From Alcanivorax nanhaiticus (GTDB lineage: Bacteria; Pseudomonadota; Gammaproteobacteria; Pseudomonadales; Alcanivoracaceae): DNA of 64,000 nucleotides. The notes beneath the pieces were generated by a model, which saw only the letters and a list, made by a program, of their open reading frames with translations, ran no database searches and was not told where the DNA came from. Below, one piece after another: positions 34,112 through 44,602 of the stretch. The DNA is taken from positions 1 to 64,000 of the forward strand of contig NZ_ARXV01000016.1 in NCBI RefSeq assembly GCF_000756665.1. Reading direction: 5' to 3'. Position 1 is the stretch's first letter; every line of letters starts with the position of its first letter. A program made the position numbers and the translations under genes.

Positions 34112-34232
34112 CGAGTAACGGGTTTCGAGTTGCGAAAGGCAAACCAACGGCAGGGCAGATGCTGCATCAGCCCTTCATGGCAAGGATTGTGCGTTTTTGA
34201 TTTTCGAAACTTGCAACTCGAACCTCGTTACC
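34112..34232. repeat. Word-repeat palindromic element, copy 8
   Basis: Left GAGTAACGGGTTTCGAGTTG-CGAAAGGCAAACC; right GATTTTCGAAACTTGCAACT-CGAACCTCGTTACCC. It lies in the 34003-34390 gap together with the Fur box. The remaining 34233-34390 shows no gene; it is AT-richer and probably carries the promoter of the next gene. Confidence 0.75.
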
Positions 34233-34390
34233 CACAACAATCCGCTCACAACACACAGCCCCCTAACGTGAAAAATTTTTATCGCAGGCCCCACACCCAT
34301 CCCCATCAATCTACCGTACATCACACCTTTTTACGTTCCCCTATCGAAAGGACCTTACAAAGCCCCTTACATTGGCGTTAGACTGAAAAC

Positions 34391-34909
34391 ATGAATACTG
34401 CGATGGCACACCCAATGACCGAGTCCCCACAGGAACGTCTGGCCGCTATCCTCGAGAGCCACCAGCCACGTTCCCTTCTGGCGGTAAGCCTTAACCCCAT
34501 CCCTGTTGTCAGTCAGTGGTGCAAAGATCACGACTGCGAACTGATCGAAATCCAGTCGATCACTCCCTTCGATGCTCTGGAAGAAATCCAGCGTGTGGAT
34601 ATGGCAATCGTGGCAGATCAGCTGGAATACATGACCCACCGTGATGGCGAAGCCCTGATGGGACTACTGCGAAATCTGCATACCGATTCAGTCGTTGCGG
34701 TTTATCAACCGACACTGGCGCCACAGACGCTACGCTGGCCCGCCAACGGATTCCTGGCCCTGGGTTGTCGGGAGCAGGGTCACTTTCGGCAGGAAGGTCG
34801 CAGTCTGGACATCTACAGCTACGATCTGGACAACTACAATTTCCCACGTAGCTGGAATAATTCACGGTTCTGGGCAAACCCGGAGAACTGGGGCAAGTAT
34901 TGGTGGTAG
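34391..34909 (+). CDS. DUF6231-like conserved hypothetical protein
   Basis: A 172-residue soluble protein resembling a family of gammaproteobacterial hypotheticals (DUF6231). The first part has a Rossmann-like core (SLLAVSLNPIPVVSQW, VDMAIVADQLEYM, DSVVAVYQP), and the C-terminus is aromatic-rich (SYDLDNYNFPRSWNNSRFWA ... NWGKYWW). No catalytic motif is recognised. It is followed 85 bases later by a membrane-protein gene on the same strand. Function unknown. Confidence 0.7.
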   Translation: MNTAMAHPMTESPQERLAAILESHQPRSLLAVSLNPIPVVSQWCKDHDCELIEIQSITPFDALEEIQRVDMAIVADQLEYMTHRDGEALMGLLRNLHTDSVVAVYQPTLAPQTLRWPANGFLALGCREQGHFRQEGRSLDIYSYDLDNYNFPRSWNNSRFWANPENWGKYWW

Positions 34910-34994
34910 CAGCCGGAATCCTTTCCTCCCCCTGCTGGAAATCGGGTTCGGCCTGACGTAATGTTGCGTCACTTTTTCATCTGTCGGCGACACC

Positions 34995-35678
34995 ATGATT
35001 GGTCAACGTTTTCGCGAGATTCTCTATTTCTGGTGGCGCCACCTTGGGCCTCTGTTTCTGGTCACCGCCCCCTTTGCGCTGGCCACAGAAATACTTCAAT
35101 GGGTATTCGGTCCTGCCATTTCCCTTCCTGAAACCCCGGAAGGGACGTTCACGCTCACCACTTCCAGCCTGGTGCTGATCATGCTGCTGCGCCCCCTGGC
35201 CGAGGGCACTATCATTTCCCAGCTCGCCAGCAGTGGCGCCGGCAAGCCCGGCGGGCTCTTGGCATGCATGGCTCCCTCCTTGCTAATGTATCCGGCCTTG
35301 CTGGCTACCTACGCCTTGATCGCGATGGGAGTCGCGCTGGGCTGGCTGGCATTTTTCTTCCCAGCCCTGTGGGTCTATGCGCGGCTGAGTTTCGCTCCCT
35401 ATCTGGTTGTTCTGCATCGCCGACACCCTATTCAGGCTCTGCGCCAGTCCTTCGCCATGACGGAAGCCCAACAGTGGCCATTACTGCTGATCATCGTGCT
35501 GGTCTTCCTTACCTATCTGATGACCAGCAGCATCATTGCCAACACCATCGCCACGCTGGTGACTCATGATGTCGCCGCAGCCCTGCTGATAGCGCTTCCC
35601 ATCAGCGTGATGGCCGTCATCAACAATGTTGCCATCTTTCGCTACTGGGAATTGGCCGGTACGGAAACTCCATCCTGA
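34995..35678 (+). CDS. YciC-like integral membrane protein
   Basis: A 227-residue protein with about six hydrophobic segments (LGPLFLVTAPFALATEILQW, SLVLIMLLRPLAEGTI, LLMYPALLATYALIAMGVAL, LAFFFPALWVYAR, LLLIIVLVFLTYLM, AALLIALPISVMAVI). It resembles the UPF0259/YciC family of inner-membrane proteins of unknown role. The loop HRRHPIQALRQSFAMTE after the fourth segment is typical. It is probably an independent gene or a distal partner of the DUF6231-like gene. Confidence 0.72.
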   Translation: MIGQRFREILYFWWRHLGPLFLVTAPFALATEILQWVFGPAISLPETPEGTFTLTTSSLVLIMLLRPLAEGTIISQLASSGAGKPGGLLACMAPSLLMYPALLATYALIAMGVALGWLAFFFPALWVYARLSFAPYLVVLHRRHPIQALRQSFAMTEAQQWPLLLIIVLVFLTYLMTSSIIANTIATLVTHDVAAALLIALPISVMAVINNVAIFRYWELAGTETPS

Positions 35679-35799
35679 CCGCCCCTTGCCCTAGAGCAGT
35701 ACAGAACAACGGAACAACCCGGTTACATCCTGTCATGGCAAAGTTGTCGATAAGTGGCATACTTCGGAAAGATAAAGAAACAAGACGCGGGGAAATGCT

Positions 35800-36222
35800 G
35801 TGCCACAACATACCATGCACCTGAGCTGGACAGCTCACGGCAACCAGGATCATTACCTCTGGCACCTGCCGGATGGCAACGAGGTGCGCGTGGTCGACGG
35901 ACAGCACGGCCAGCAGGAATTCATGGAGCCGGAAGAAGCTTTTATCGCCGCTCTGGCCAGCTGCCATCTTTTGTCGTTTCTCACTGAAGCCGCCCGTGAT
36001 GGTCTGTCCGTCGCCAGTTACGACGATGATCCGCAGGCGGTACTCGGCCAGAACGCCCAGGCGAAAATCTTCGTCAAACAGATCCGGCTTCAGCCCCTGG
36101 TCACCTTCAATGGCGAGCAACCCGACACCGCACGCATTCAAGGTCTGCATCAACGCGCCCACGAAAAGTGCTTTATTGCTCAATCGGTGAAGAGTGAAGT
36201 GATAATCGAGCCACGGGGATAA
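35800..36222 (+). CDS. OsmC/Ohr family peroxiredoxin-like protein
   Basis: A 140-residue OsmC-fold protein. Both redox cysteines are in place: LASCHLLSFLTEAARDGLSV (about residue 54) and HEKCFIAQSV (about residue 126), the arrangement used for reduction of organic hydroperoxides. The start is GTG 35800, preceded by GGGGA; an ATG at 35815 is the alternative. It is a single gene. Substrate specificity (OsmC versus Ohr) is not determined. Confidence 0.85.
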   Translation: MPQHTMHLSWTAHGNQDHYLWHLPDGNEVRVVDGQHGQQEFMEPEEAFIAALASCHLLSFLTEAARDGLSVASYDDDPQAVLGQNAQAKIFVKQIRLQPLVTFNGEQPDTARIQGLHQRAHEKCFIAQSVKSEVIIEPRG

Positions 36223-36228
36223 ATCAGC

Positions 36229-36306
36229 TACGAGTTTCGAGTTTCGAGTTTCGAAGATCAAAATCGGTTTTGCCTTTCGAAACTCGCTTCTCGTGACTCG
36301 TAACTC
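36229..36306. repeat. Word-repeat palindromic element, copy 9
   Basis: Three successive CGAGTTT words (TACGAGTTTCGAGTTTCGAG-TTTCGAAG) face CTTTCGAAACTCGCTTCTCG-TGACTCGTAACTCC across a short GATCAAAATCGGTTTTG centre. It lies between convergent genes OsmC and folA. Confidence 0.8.
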
Positions 36307-36358
36307 CTCGATGCGAAGATTATCTTTCCAAGATCGTCCTGCCAGCGCTAGCGGTTCT

Positions 36359-36868
36359 CTATTTCCGCTCGTACACCACGAACGAATAATCGTAGGGATT
36401 CGGACCTTCTGCGGCGAAATCCTCACGACCGATCTCATTCCATTCTGACTTGTCGTATTCAGGGAAGAAGGTATCCCCATCCACCTGGGCATGAACCTCG
36501 GTAAGGTAGAGACGGACCGCCGCTGGCAAAGCAAGTTTGTAGATTTCCGCACCGCCCATGATCACCGCTTCTTCCTGGCCATCAATAAACGCCACGTTCT
36601 CGGCCATCGCCACGGCTTCTTCCAGCGTCGTGACCACCTTGGCACCCTCGGCAACATAATCCGCCTGGCGAGTGATCACGATATTGGTCCGGCCCGGCAA
36701 CGGCCCCTTGAGCGACTCCCAGGTCTTGCGCCCCATGATCACGGGCTTGCCAAAGGTGACCTGCTTGAAGTACTTCAGGTCATTGGGCAGATACCAGGGC
36801 AGCTTGTTATCGCGGCCGATCACATCGTTACTGGCCTTGGCCACCATCATGGAAAGTCGAATGGACAT
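36359..36868 (-). CDS. folA: Dihydrofolate reductase
   Basis: A 169-residue DHFR reducing dihydrofolate to tetrahydrofolate. Family motifs: MMVAKASNDVIGRDNKLPWYLPNDL, GKPVIMGRKTWESL, GRTNIVITRQ, VIMGGAEIYKLALP, and the C-terminal YDYSFVVYERK. It follows thyA, its metabolic partner, in the TSUP-lgt-thyA-folA run. A palindrome of CTGACG words separates the two genes. Confidence 0.96.
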   Translation of the reverse strand: MSIRLSMMVAKASNDVIGRDNKLPWYLPNDLKYFKQVTFGKPVIMGRKTWESLKGPLPGRTNIVITRQADYVAEGAKVVTTLEEAVAMAENVAFIDGQEEAVIMGGAEIYKLALPAAVRLYLTEVHAQVDGDTFFPEYDKSEWNEIGREDFAAEGPNPYDYSFVVYERK

Positions 36869-36878
36869 AGTGAAATCC

Positions 36879-36954
36879 GTCTGACGTCTGACGGCTAACT
36901 GTCGGACGCGAAGGTTTTAGTCGTCTGACGTCAGGCTTCCGACGTCAGACCCGC
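36879..36954. repeat. CTGACG word palindrome between thyA and folA
   Basis: CCGTCTGACGTCTGACGG at 36879-36894 and CTAACTGTCGGACGCG face TCGTCTGACGTCAGGCTTCC-GACGTCAGAC at 36921-36950. The architecture (short degenerate words in opposed arms) parallels the AGTTTC elements, though the words differ. Confidence 0.65.
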
Positions 36955-36955
36955 C

Positions 36956-37789
36956 TCAGATCGCCACCGGCGCCTTGATATGGGCGTGGGGCTCGTAATC
37001 GCTCAGAGTGAAGTCATCAAAGGTGAAGGCAAACAAATCCTTCACTTCCGGATTCAGCGTCATGGTGGGCAGCTTGCCTGGTTGACGGGCCAGCTGGGTA
37101 TCCGCCTGTTCCAAATGGTTGGAGTACAGGTGAGCATCGCCCAGGGTATGTACGAAGTCGCCCGGCTCTAGGCCACACACCTGCGCCATCATCAAGGTCA
37201 GCAGCGCATAGGACGCGATATTGAAAGGCACCCCGAGGAAAATATCACCGCTGCGCTGATACAACTGACAGCTCAGTTTGCCGTCCGCCACATAGAACTG
37301 GAAAAGGCAGTGACAAGGGGGGAGCGCTTGCTTGCCCGCCGCGGCGTTCGCATCCGGTGAGATGGATGGATCCGGCAGCACTGCCGGGTTCCAGGCACTG
37401 ACCACCAGACGACGGGAATCCGGGTTGCGCTTGATTTCCTCCAGCACCTGGGTGATCTGGTCGATCACCTGGCCGTCCGGAGTCTTCCAGCTGCGCCATT
37501 GCTCACCGTAAACCGGCCCCAGCTCACCGTCTTCCGTCGCCCACTCGTCCCAGATGGAAACGCCATTTTCCTTCAGGTAACGGATATTGGTCTCACCGGA
37601 CAGGAACCACAGCAGTTCATGGATGATGGAGCGCAGATGCAGTTTCTTGGTGGTGAGCATGGGGAAGCCCTGGCTCAAGTCATAGCGCATCTGGTAGCCG
37701 AAAACCGCATAGGTGCCAGTACCGGTTCGGTCTTCCTTGAAGGTACCGCTATCGCGCACATGGCGGAGTAGATCGAGATATTGCTTCAT
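36956..37789 (-). CDS. thyA: Thymidylate synthase
   Basis: A 277-residue ThyA converting dUMP to dTMP with methylene-tetrahydrofolate. Visible: [20 protein letters not shown], the catalytic Cys in [33 protein letters not shown], and the C-terminal [13 protein letters not shown]. It is about 13 residues longer than the E. coli enzyme; the extra residues lie just before the catalytic Cys ([13 protein letters not shown]). Downstream of lgt, upstream of folA. Confidence 0.97.
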   Translation of the reverse strand: MKQYLDLLRHVRDSGTFKEDRTGTGTYAVFGYQMRYDLSQGFPMLTTKKLHLRSIIHELLWFLSGETNIRYLKENGVSIWDEWATEDGELGPVYGEQWRSWKTPDGQVIDQITQVLEEIKRNPDSRRLVVSAWNPAVLPDPSISPDANAAAGKQALPPCHCLFQFYVADGKLSCQLYQRSGDIFLGVPFNIASYALLTLMMAQVCGLEPGDFVHTLGDAHLYSNHLEQADTQLARQPGKLPTMTLNPEVKDLFAFTFDDFTLSDYEPHAHIKAPVAI

Positions 37790-37800
37790 GCCATCACCTT

Positions 37801-38598
37801 TTACGCTGTCGCCTGCCGGGTGTCATTGCGATACGCCCATACCATCATCGCAATACCCAGAATAATCATCGGAATACTCAGCAACATGCCCATGGTCAAC
37901 CAGCCACCAGCCAGATAGCCAATATGAGCATCCGGTTCACGGAAGAATTCGACAAAGGTACGTGCCGCACCATAGCCCACACCGAAAAGACCAGTAACCG
38001 CTGCTGCCGGGCGCGGCTTGGCAGAATAGACCCACAACACGATGAACAACACGACCCCTTCCAGCAGACACTCATACAATTGCGAAGGGTGACGCGGCAG
38101 GCGATCCGGGTCGGAGGGAAACACCATGGCCCAGGGCACATCGCTGGTGCGGCCCCACAGCTCGGCATTGATGAAGTTACCAAAACGTCCCGTGGCCAGA
38201 CCGATAGGCACCATGGGCACCATAAAATCTGCCACTTCAAAATAGCGCTTGCCGGCGCTGCGAGCGAACAAGGCAAATGCCACCAGCACACCAATGGCAC
38301 CACCATGGAAGCTCATGCCTCCGTCCCAGACCTTGAACAGCCAGATGGGGTCGGCAAGAAATTTACTGAAGTTATAGAAGAACACGTAACCGAGGCGGCC
38401 ACCGAGAATCACCCCCATGGCACCATAGAACACCAGATCGCTGACCTCATCCCGGGTCCAGCCCGAGTTCGGTTTTTTCGCACGGACCGTACCCAGCCAC
38501 CAGGCTGCGGCAAAGCCGATCATATACATCAGCCCATACCAATGGATCTTGAGGGGGCCGATGGCGATGGCCACCGGGTCAATCACGGGAAATTCCAT
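37801..38598 (-). CDS. lgt: Prolipoprotein diacylglyceryl transferase
   Basis: A 265-residue inner-membrane Lgt from ATG 38598, which gives the conserved [20 protein letters not shown] start; a GTG two codons upstream abuts the TSUP stop. The Lgt signature [33 protein letters not shown] and seven hydrophobic segments are seen. It transfers diacylglyceryl to the lipobox Cys of the lipoproteins, several of which are encoded in this window. It lies between TSUP and thyA. Confidence 0.95.
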   Translation of the reverse strand: MEFPVIDPVAIAIGPLKIHWYGLMYMIGFAAAWWLGTVRAKKPNSGWTRDEVSDLVFYGAMGVILGGRLGYVFFYNFSKFLADPIWLFKVWDGGMSFHGGAIGVLVAFALFARSAGKRYFEVADFMVPMVPIGLATGRFGNFINAELWGRTSDVPWAMVFPSDPDRLPRHPSQLYECLLEGVVLFIVLWVYSAKPRPAAAVTGLFGVGYGAARTFVEFFREPDAHIGYLAGGWLTMGMLLSIPMIILGIAMMVWAYRNDTRQATA

Positions 38599-38604
38599 AA
38601 TCAC

Positions 38605-39420
38605 TTATCCAAACAGCAGTTTCAGCCCGAGCACAAAAAGCACCGCCGCAAACACTCGTTTCAGGGTAGCGGAAGGCAAGCGGTGACTGACCCTGGCGGC
38701 CAGGCGGGCAAACGGAAAACTGGTGAGCACTATACCGGCTGTGGCCGGTAAAAACACATATCCAAGCGCGCCATCCGGCAGATGCTGCTCATTCCAGCCT
38801 GCCACCGCAAAACCCACCGTACCGGCAATCGCAATGGGGAGCCCACAGGCTGAGGAAATCGCAACGGCCTGCTGCATTTTCAGTCGACACCAGCTCAGAA
38901 ACGGTACCGTCAGCGAACCACCGCCAATACCGAAAATGGCGGACCCGGTACCGATCAACGTCCCCGCTATCCCCAGGCCCAAGGCTCCCGGTACCCGCTC
39001 TGGCAGAGAATCATCCACCTGCCGGTTACCCATCAACAGCATCTGCAACGCAATCAGCATGGCAAAGAGACCAAACAACCGGGTCAGCAGTTCCCCTTTC
39101 ATGGCATCGGCGATGAAGGCTCCGGCAAAAGCACCCACCACGATGCCCACACCAAGACGGAAAGCCACCGGCCAGCGCACATAACCTGCCCGATGGTGTG
39201 TTCTGACCGCACTGATGGAGGTGATGATGATGGTGCTGAGCGAGGTCGCAACGGCCATCTTGGCCACCAGATCAGGCGGAAAGCCAAGGCCATGAAAAAG
39301 AAAGATCAGTGCCGGCACAATCACCACACCGCCACCCAGACCCAGGGCGCCCGCCAGCAACCCGGCCCCTACACCCACGCCAAGGCAAATCAGAAACAGC
39401 TCCAGCACCGGCTCTCCCAC
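38605..39420 (-). CDS. TSUP-family transporter (TauE/SafE-like)
   Basis: A 271-residue membrane protein with about eight hydrophobic segments and the TSUP repeats AGALGLGGGVVIVPALIFLF and GTGSAIFGIGGGSLTVPFLSW. TSUP members export or import sulfite, sulfonates or other anions; the substrate here is unknown. It is the first gene of the minus-strand set TSUP-lgt-thyA-folA, abutting lgt. Confidence 0.88.
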   Translation of the reverse strand: MGEPVLELFLICLGVGVGAGLLAGALGLGGGVVIVPALIFLFHGLGFPPDLVAKMAVATSLSTIIITSISAVRTHHRAGYVRWPVAFRLGVGIVVGAFAGAFIADAMKGELLTRLFGLFAMLIALQMLLMGNRQVDDSLPERVPGALGLGIAGTLIGTGSAIFGIGGGSLTVPFLSWCRLKMQQAVAISSACGLPIAIAGTVGFAVAGWNEQHLPDGALGYVFLPATAGIVLTSFPFARLAARVSHRLPSATLKRVFAAVLFVLGLKLLFG

Positions 39421-39582
39421 TCACTGCCAATCACCCTCGAGACAGGTATGCTAGCACGAGGGAACGCCCGGCGCCGGACACCCGAGCCGTGCGACTGAAA
39501 CCCTTCAGAAAATAGACCCCCGGGGCCAAAACCCTGCCACGCCGATGGCATCAGCCGCGCGAGATAAAGAAAGGTAAGACGC

Positions 39583-40335
39583 ATGTGCATTGTACTGCTG
39601 GACTGGCAACCGGATACCGATACGCCACTACGTGTAGCAGCGAACAGGGATGAATTTCATGCCCGTCCTGCGGAGCCCGCACGCTGGCGCGGGGATATCT
39701 TCTGCGGACTGGATCTGACCGCAGGCGGCACCTGGTTGGGTATTCACCGAAATGGCCGCTTTGCCGTGGTCACCAACTACCGCGAGCCGATCACCGACCG
39801 CCAGCCCGGCGAGCGCTCACGCGGGCTGCTCCCCACCGCCTTTCTGGAATCCTCTGCCAGCCCGGAACAGTTTGCACATGAGCTGGCGGCAGAACAGGAA
39901 CACTACGGCGCGTTCAATCTGTTAGTGGGCACCCCTGATAGCCTCTGGTACCTGGGCAACCGGGGCGCTCCGCCACAACCGGTGACACCCGGCATTCATG
40001 GTCTGAGCAACGGCTTAATGGATGATCCCTGGCCGAAGGTAAAGCGCGCCAAACACGATCTTCGCAATGCACTCAATCAGGGAGGCGAGCTGGAACGGCT
40101 GCTAGCGGTGGTCAACGATCGCCATCAGCCCGCTGACGATGAACTACCCGATACCGGCGTCGGCATCGATCTGGAACGCCTAGTTGCGCCCGTGTTTATC
40201 CACTCCGCCACTTACGGCACCCGGGCCAGCAGCGCGGTCATTCTGGATCGGAACAGCGGCCCGGCCATGCAGGAACAGAACTGGAACCCCGATGGCAGTC
40301 CGGCAGGGCCAATTGGATGCAGCCACCCATCCTGA
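39583..40335 (+). CDS. NRDE (TANGO2-like) family protein
   Basis: A 250-residue protein of the NRDE/TANGO2 family. The N-terminus MCIVLLDWQPDTDTPLRVAA-NRDEFHARPAEPARWRG contains the name-giving Asn-Arg-Asp-Glu and the N-terminal Cys that can act as an Ntn-type nucleophile. Further motifs are GGTWLGIHRNGRFAVVTNYR and HGLSNGLMDDPWPKVKRAK. Eukaryotic TANGO2 is linked to haem/lipid handling; the bacterial role is unsettled. It is convergent with the M20 gene. Confidence 0.85.
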   Translation: MCIVLLDWQPDTDTPLRVAANRDEFHARPAEPARWRGDIFCGLDLTAGGTWLGIHRNGRFAVVTNYREPITDRQPGERSRGLLPTAFLESSASPEQFAHELAAEQEHYGAFNLLVGTPDSLWYLGNRGAPPQPVTPGIHGLSNGLMDDPWPKVKRAKHDLRNALNQGGELERLLAVVNDRHQPADDELPDTGVGIDLERLVAPVFIHSATYGTRASSAVILDRNSGPAMQEQNWNPDGSPAGPIGCSHPS

Positions 40336-40342
40336 GCAGCGC

Positions 40343-41785
40343 TCAGTGAAAGGGCGACTCCACTGCCTGTATGACACCGCTATAGAAACGCACCATCTGC
40401 GCGTACTGATCACGGGCAAGCCGTTCATTAGGGCCATGAAAACGTGCGATATCTTCCCGTTGCAGCGACACAGGCAGGAAGCGCAACACGTTCCCGGACA
40501 ATGCCTGATAGTGGCGCGCATCACTCCCGGCAATAAGCAGAAATGGCGTGGGCACTGGCTCTCCCGGCAGTGCTGCCGCAAGGGCTGCGACCCGCTGGTA
40601 AGCATCCGAATCCGTAGGTGAAACGTCTGAAGCTTCAGAGAAGAACCCCTCGTGCACCTTCACTTTTACGCTGGGGGGCAAGGTGTCATTGAGCCAGGCC
40701 AGAATATCCTCACTGCGCTCACCCGGCAGCAACCGGAAGTTAATCACGGCCTGAGCCACCCCCGGCAACACATTGTCCTTTACCCCGGCATTCAACATGG
40801 TCGGTGCCAGAGTAGTACGAATCATTGCATTGGTTTCCGGCTTACTGGCCAGCTGCTGCAGCACCAGAGGTTTGAACAACCAAAGATTGGCGAACACCAA
40901 CCGTTTGCCGAATGGTTGCCACGGTGCCACCTGCTCCAGCATCTGTCGGGTAGGCACCCCCAGAGAAGCCGGGCGAGGACTGGACTCGAGAACCTGTATG
41001 GCCGATGCCAATTCGCCAATTGCCGTTCTTACCGGCGGCCGGGAGGAGTGTCCTGGCTCGCCATAGGCACGCAGCTGCACGCTGAGATAGCCCTTTTCAG
41101 CGATGCCGATCAGTGCCACCGGCTCCCGGATGCCGAGGGTGCTGCCAGGCAGGATCATACCGCCCTCGTCGAGCACCAACTCAAACTGCAGACCCCGAGA
41201 CAACAACCATGCCGCCATCCTGGCCGCACCATGCATACCGCCGGTTTCTTCATCATGACCAAAGGCCAGCCATACATCACAGGACGGTTGCTCACCTGCC
41301 GCCAGCATGCCTTCCACTGCCTCCAGAATGGCCATGACGCTGACCTTGTCGTCCATGGTGCCCCGCCCCCAGATATAGCCGTCGTCCTCTGCGCCGGAAA
41401 ACGGCGGGTGCTTCCAGTCTGCCGGAGACGATACAGGCACCACGTCCTGATGGGCCAGTAACAGGGTGGGTTTGCAGCTGTTGCCACTATCCCAGTGGAA
41501 CAGCAAGCTATGATCAAAGGTCTTTAGCGACAGAACCTCATGAACCAGCGGAAAGGACTCACGAAGAAAGGCATGAAATGCCACAAAGGCCTCATCGTTG
41601 CCGCTGACCGTAGGAAAGGTGATGGAACGGGAGAGCCGCGCCACCATCGCAGCCTGATCCTGAGAGGGAGACAGCGACGGCAGGGGTACCGCCCGCATTT
41701 CCGGTGCAGCCACCATCAGCGTGCGCCCCACCAACACCGCCAGCAGCCCCAACACCGCAAGTCCACCCAACAGCAGCTTCCGCAT
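40343..41785 (-). CDS. M20 family metallopeptidase (PM20D1-like)
   Basis: A 480-residue M20 peptidase with an N-terminal hydrophobic segment (LLLGGLAVLGLLAVLVG), so it is probably membrane-anchored or periplasmic. Zinc ligands are visible in LLLAHQDVVPV, WGRGTMDDKVSVMA, FGHDEETGG and near the C-terminal FLLIAGSDARHY. It resembles carboxypeptidase S/PM20D1, which hydrolyse or form N-acyl amino acids. It lies two bases after the ptsP stop, so co-transcribed with rppH-ptsP. Confidence 0.88.
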   Translation of the reverse strand: MRKLLLGGLAVLGLLAVLVGRTLMVAAPEMRAVPLPSLSPSQDQAAMVARLSRSITFPTVSGNDEAFVAFHAFLRESFPLVHEVLSLKTFDHSLLFHWDSGNSCKPTLLLAHQDVVPVSSPADWKHPPFSGAEDDGYIWGRGTMDDKVSVMAILEAVEGMLAAGEQPSCDVWLAFGHDEETGGMHGAARMAAWLLSRGLQFELVLDEGGMILPGSTLGIREPVALIGIAEKGYLSVQLRAYGEPGHSSRPPVRTAIGELASAIQVLESSPRPASLGVPTRQMLEQVAPWQPFGKRLVFANLWLFKPLVLQQLASKPETNAMIRTTLAPTMLNAGVKDNVLPGVAQAVINFRLLPGERSEDILAWLNDTLPPSVKVKVHEGFFSEASDVSPTDSDAYQRVAALAAALPGEPVPTPFLLIAGSDARHYQALSGNVLRFLPVSLQREDIARFHGPNERLARDQYAQMVRFYSGVIQAVESPFH

Positions 41786-41787
41786 GA

Positions 41788-44064
41788 TCAGCCGATGGCC
41801 TTGCGGTTACGCAGCAGCTCACCCAGGCCCGCCTTGTCCAGCTGAAGATCCACATAGGCCGAGATGACCTCCGCATTATCCATTGCCAGCACTTCACTGA
41901 GCAGCTTGCGGATAAAGCACATCTTCACCTGGCGAATCGCCGCCTTCACCTTGAGCAGGTTGGAGGCATTCATGGACAACGCATCCACCCCCATGGCCAT
42001 CAGTAACAAGGCCGCAGCGGGCTCACCTGCCATTTCCCCGCACACCGACACCTTCTTGCCTTCTTCCCGCGCCTGTTCCACTACATGCAAAATCGCATGC
42101 AGCACCGCTGGATGATAAGAGTTATAGAGTGACGCGACCTGTCTGTTGTTGCGATCCACCGCCAACAAATACTGAGTCAGATCATTGGTACCGATGGAAA
42201 AAAAGTCCACCCGCTGAGCCAGCGCCCGCGCCTGATATACAGAGGCAGGCACTTCGATCATTACCCCCACTTCCGGCATGGGGATATCCACCCCTTCTTC
42301 ACGCACTTCCAGCCAGGCGCGGTGAATGAAATGCTGGGCATCCTCCACCTCGGTCACACTGGTTACCATAGGCAACATGATGCGCAGATTATTGTGGCCT
42401 TCACTGGCCTTGAGCATGGCGCGTACCTGCACCATGAAAATTTCCGGGTGATCCAGAGTCACGCGAATGCCGCGCCAACCCAGGAAAGGGTTGTCTTCTT
42501 CAATGGGGAAATAACTGAGCGACTTGTCGCCGCCCACATCCAGCGTCCGCATGGTGACCGGATGCGGCGCAAAGGCGGCCAGCTGCTCACGGTAGATTAC
42601 TCGCTGCTCTTCTTCAGAAGGGAAACGATCTCGCACCATGAAAGGAATCTCGGTGCGGTACAGGCCTACTCCTTCCGCACCACGCTCCAGAGAGCGCGTG
42701 ATATCCGTCATCAGGCCCGTGTTCACCTGAAGCTGGATACGTTGACCATCCTCGGTTTCTGCTGGCAGATCCCGCAGCTTTTCCAGTCCGGCCTGCAGCG
42801 AGGCCTCTTCACGGATGATCTCTTCGAACTGCGCCTTCAGCTCCAGAGAGGCATTGGCCACTACCCGCCCACGGAAACCATCCACGATGATTTCCTTGTC
42901 ATCCATCTGTTTGAGCGGAAGGTTCTGCGCACCGACCACGGTGGGAATACCCATGGCTCGGGCAACGATGGCCATGTGTGAGTTGCGCGAGCCTCTGGTG
43001 GTCACGATGCCTCGTACACGCTCCCGTGGCACCTCCATCAACATCGGCGCAGAAATATCCTCACCCAGCAAAATGCATTCTTCGGGGAAGACCACATGGC
43101 GGCGAGTCTGGCTTTGCAGTTGCGCCAGCACCCGACGTCCCAGATCACGCACATCTGCCGCACGCTCACGCAGATAGGGGTCATCCATCATTTCGAAATT
43201 GCGCACATGCTGATCGACCACATTGCGCAACGCCCCCTGTGCCCACTGCCCCTCACGAATCTGGGCGATCACTTCTGCCGGCAGCGCGTGGCGATCCAGC
43301 ATGCGCAGGTAGACATCGAACAAGGCCTGCTCTTCGGTACCCAGTGATTTGGAGGCGCGCTCAGCCAGATCCCGTACTTCCTGCCGGGTTCTGACCAGTG
43401 CATCATCCAGTCGGGCGATTTCAGCCCCCACATCATCCACCTGACGATCTGGCACCGAGGCCAGATCCGCTTCAGGAAACAGTAGCACCCCATAACCAAT
43501 CGCCGCGCCAGGGCAGCCCGGCAAACCATCGTAGAAGCTGGGCAAGGAAGCATCGCTGGCTTCCAGTTGGGCAAACAACACGCCGGAAGCATGGGCATGC
43601 GCAATCACTGCCGAGAGCTGCGCTGAGATGGTAACCAGAAAGGCCTCTTCACTCTGGTCGAAACGGCGCACATCCCGCTGCTGCACCACCATCACACCGA
43701 GCACCTTGCCATGGTGCATCACTGGCACACCCAGGAAAGCATGGAAAGGGTCTTCACCGGTTTCGGCAAGATAGAGAAATTTGGGATGGCTGAAAGCATC
43801 TTCCAGGTTAACCGGCTCTTCCCGGAGCCCCACCTGGCCAATCAAACCTTCCGACAACCCCAGGCTGACATGTCCCACCGCCTCACGCTTAAGGCCCTCC
43901 GAAGCCATTAACACGTAACGCTGATCTTCTTCATCACGAAGATAGATGGAGCACACTTCTGTCCCCATGGCGTCGCGCACCCGCTTGGCCATGAGATCCA
44001 GGGCGTCACGAATGTCCTCCGCATTATTCACTTCCTGAACAATGCGTCGCAGGGTATCAAGCAT
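41788..44064 (-). CDS. ptsP: Phosphoenolpyruvate-protein phosphotransferase PtsP (EI-Ntr)
   Basis: A 758-residue EI-Ntr. A GAF domain (about residues 1-165, with [15 protein letters not shown]) precedes the PTS enzyme I part: phospho-His in [18 protein letters not shown] (about residue 355), [12 protein letters not shown], and a PEP-binding barrel ending [20 protein letters not shown]. It starts the nitrogen-PTS phosphorelay to NPr and EIIA-Ntr. It overlaps rppH by 8 bases, the classical rppH-ptsP pair. Confidence 0.96.
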   Translation of the reverse strand: MLDTLRRIVQEVNNAEDIRDALDLMAKRVRDAMGTEVCSIYLRDEEDQRYVLMASEGLKREAVGHVSLGLSEGLIGQVGLREEPVNLEDAFSHPKFLYLAETGEDPFHAFLGVPVMHHGKVLGVMVVQQRDVRRFDQSEEAFLVTISAQLSAVIAHAHASGVLFAQLEASDASLPSFYDGLPGCPGAAIGYGVLLFPEADLASVPDRQVDDVGAEIARLDDALVRTRQEVRDLAERASKSLGTEEQALFDVYLRMLDRHALPAEVIAQIREGQWAQGALRNVVDQHVRNFEMMDDPYLRERAADVRDLGRRVLAQLQSQTRRHVVFPEECILLGEDISAPMLMEVPRERVRGIVTTRGSRNSHMAIVARAMGIPTVVGAQNLPLKQMDDKEIIVDGFRGRVVANASLELKAQFEEIIREEASLQAGLEKLRDLPAETEDGQRIQLQVNTGLMTDITRSLERGAEGVGLYRTEIPFMVRDRFPSEEEQRVIYREQLAAFAPHPVTMRTLDVGGDKSLSYFPIEEDNPFLGWRGIRVTLDHPEIFMVQVRAMLKASEGHNNLRIMLPMVTSVTEVEDAQHFIHRAWLEVREEGVDIPMPEVGVMIEVPASVYQARALAQRVDFFSIGTNDLTQYLLAVDRNNRQVASLYNSYHPAVLHAILHVVEQAREEGKKVSVCGEMAGEPAAALLLMAMGVDALSMNASNLLKVKAAIRQVKMCFIRKLLSEVLAMDNAEVISAYVDLQLDKAGLGELLRNRKAIG

Positions 44065-44602
44065 CGTTAGCCCCTCCTGGACGGTTGGCCGTCTTCACCG
44101 ACAGCGTACCGACTTCTTTTTTCAACGCAGGCGCCAGCTCTCTGAGAGCACGGGCATACACGCCCCGCTTGAAGTGCACCACCTTGCGAATCGGGTACCA
44201 GTAATTCACCCAGCGCCAGGCTTTGAATTCCGGCGTTTCACTGGCGAAAAGATCGATGGATTCCTCACTGGCGGTGAGTTTGAGCAAAAACCATTTCTGC
44301 CGCTGGCCAATGCAATGGGGTCGATTACGAGGGCGGCGCAAAAAGCGACGCGGCAAACGGTACGTCAGCCACCCTTCCGTTGAGGCAATAATTTCCACAT
44401 GTTCTGCACGCAGACCAACCTCTTCTTCCAGTTCCCGAAACAGGGTTTCTTCCGGCGTTTCACCGGGCATCATGCCCCCCTGGGGAAACTGCCAGGCATC
44501 ACGATTGCCGACCCGCCGACCCCAAAATACCCGGCCATCCTCGCCGGCAATGATGATTCCAACATTCAGCCGGAACCCTTTTTCATCAATAATGCCTGTC
44601 AT
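44057..44602 (-). CDS. rppH: RNA pyrophosphohydrolase
   Basis: A 181-residue RppH from ATG 44602 ([20 protein letters not shown]), the conserved beginning of the family; a longer frame to 44704 is less likely. The Nudix box [20 protein letters not shown] fits the GX5EX7REUXEEXGU rule, and KWFLLKLT and [14 protein letters not shown] follow. It removes pyrophosphate from 5-prime triphosphate mRNA ends and so triggers decay. It overlaps ptsP. Confidence 0.95.
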   Translation of the reverse strand: MTGIIDEKGFRLNVGIIIAGEDGRVFWGRRVGNRDAWQFPQGGMMPGETPEETLFRELEEEVGLRAEHVEIIASTEGWLTYRLPRRFLRRPRNRPHCIGQRQKWFLLKLTASEESIDLFASETPEFKAWRWVNYWYPIRKVVHFKRGVYARALRELAPALKKEVGTLSVKTANRPGGANDA

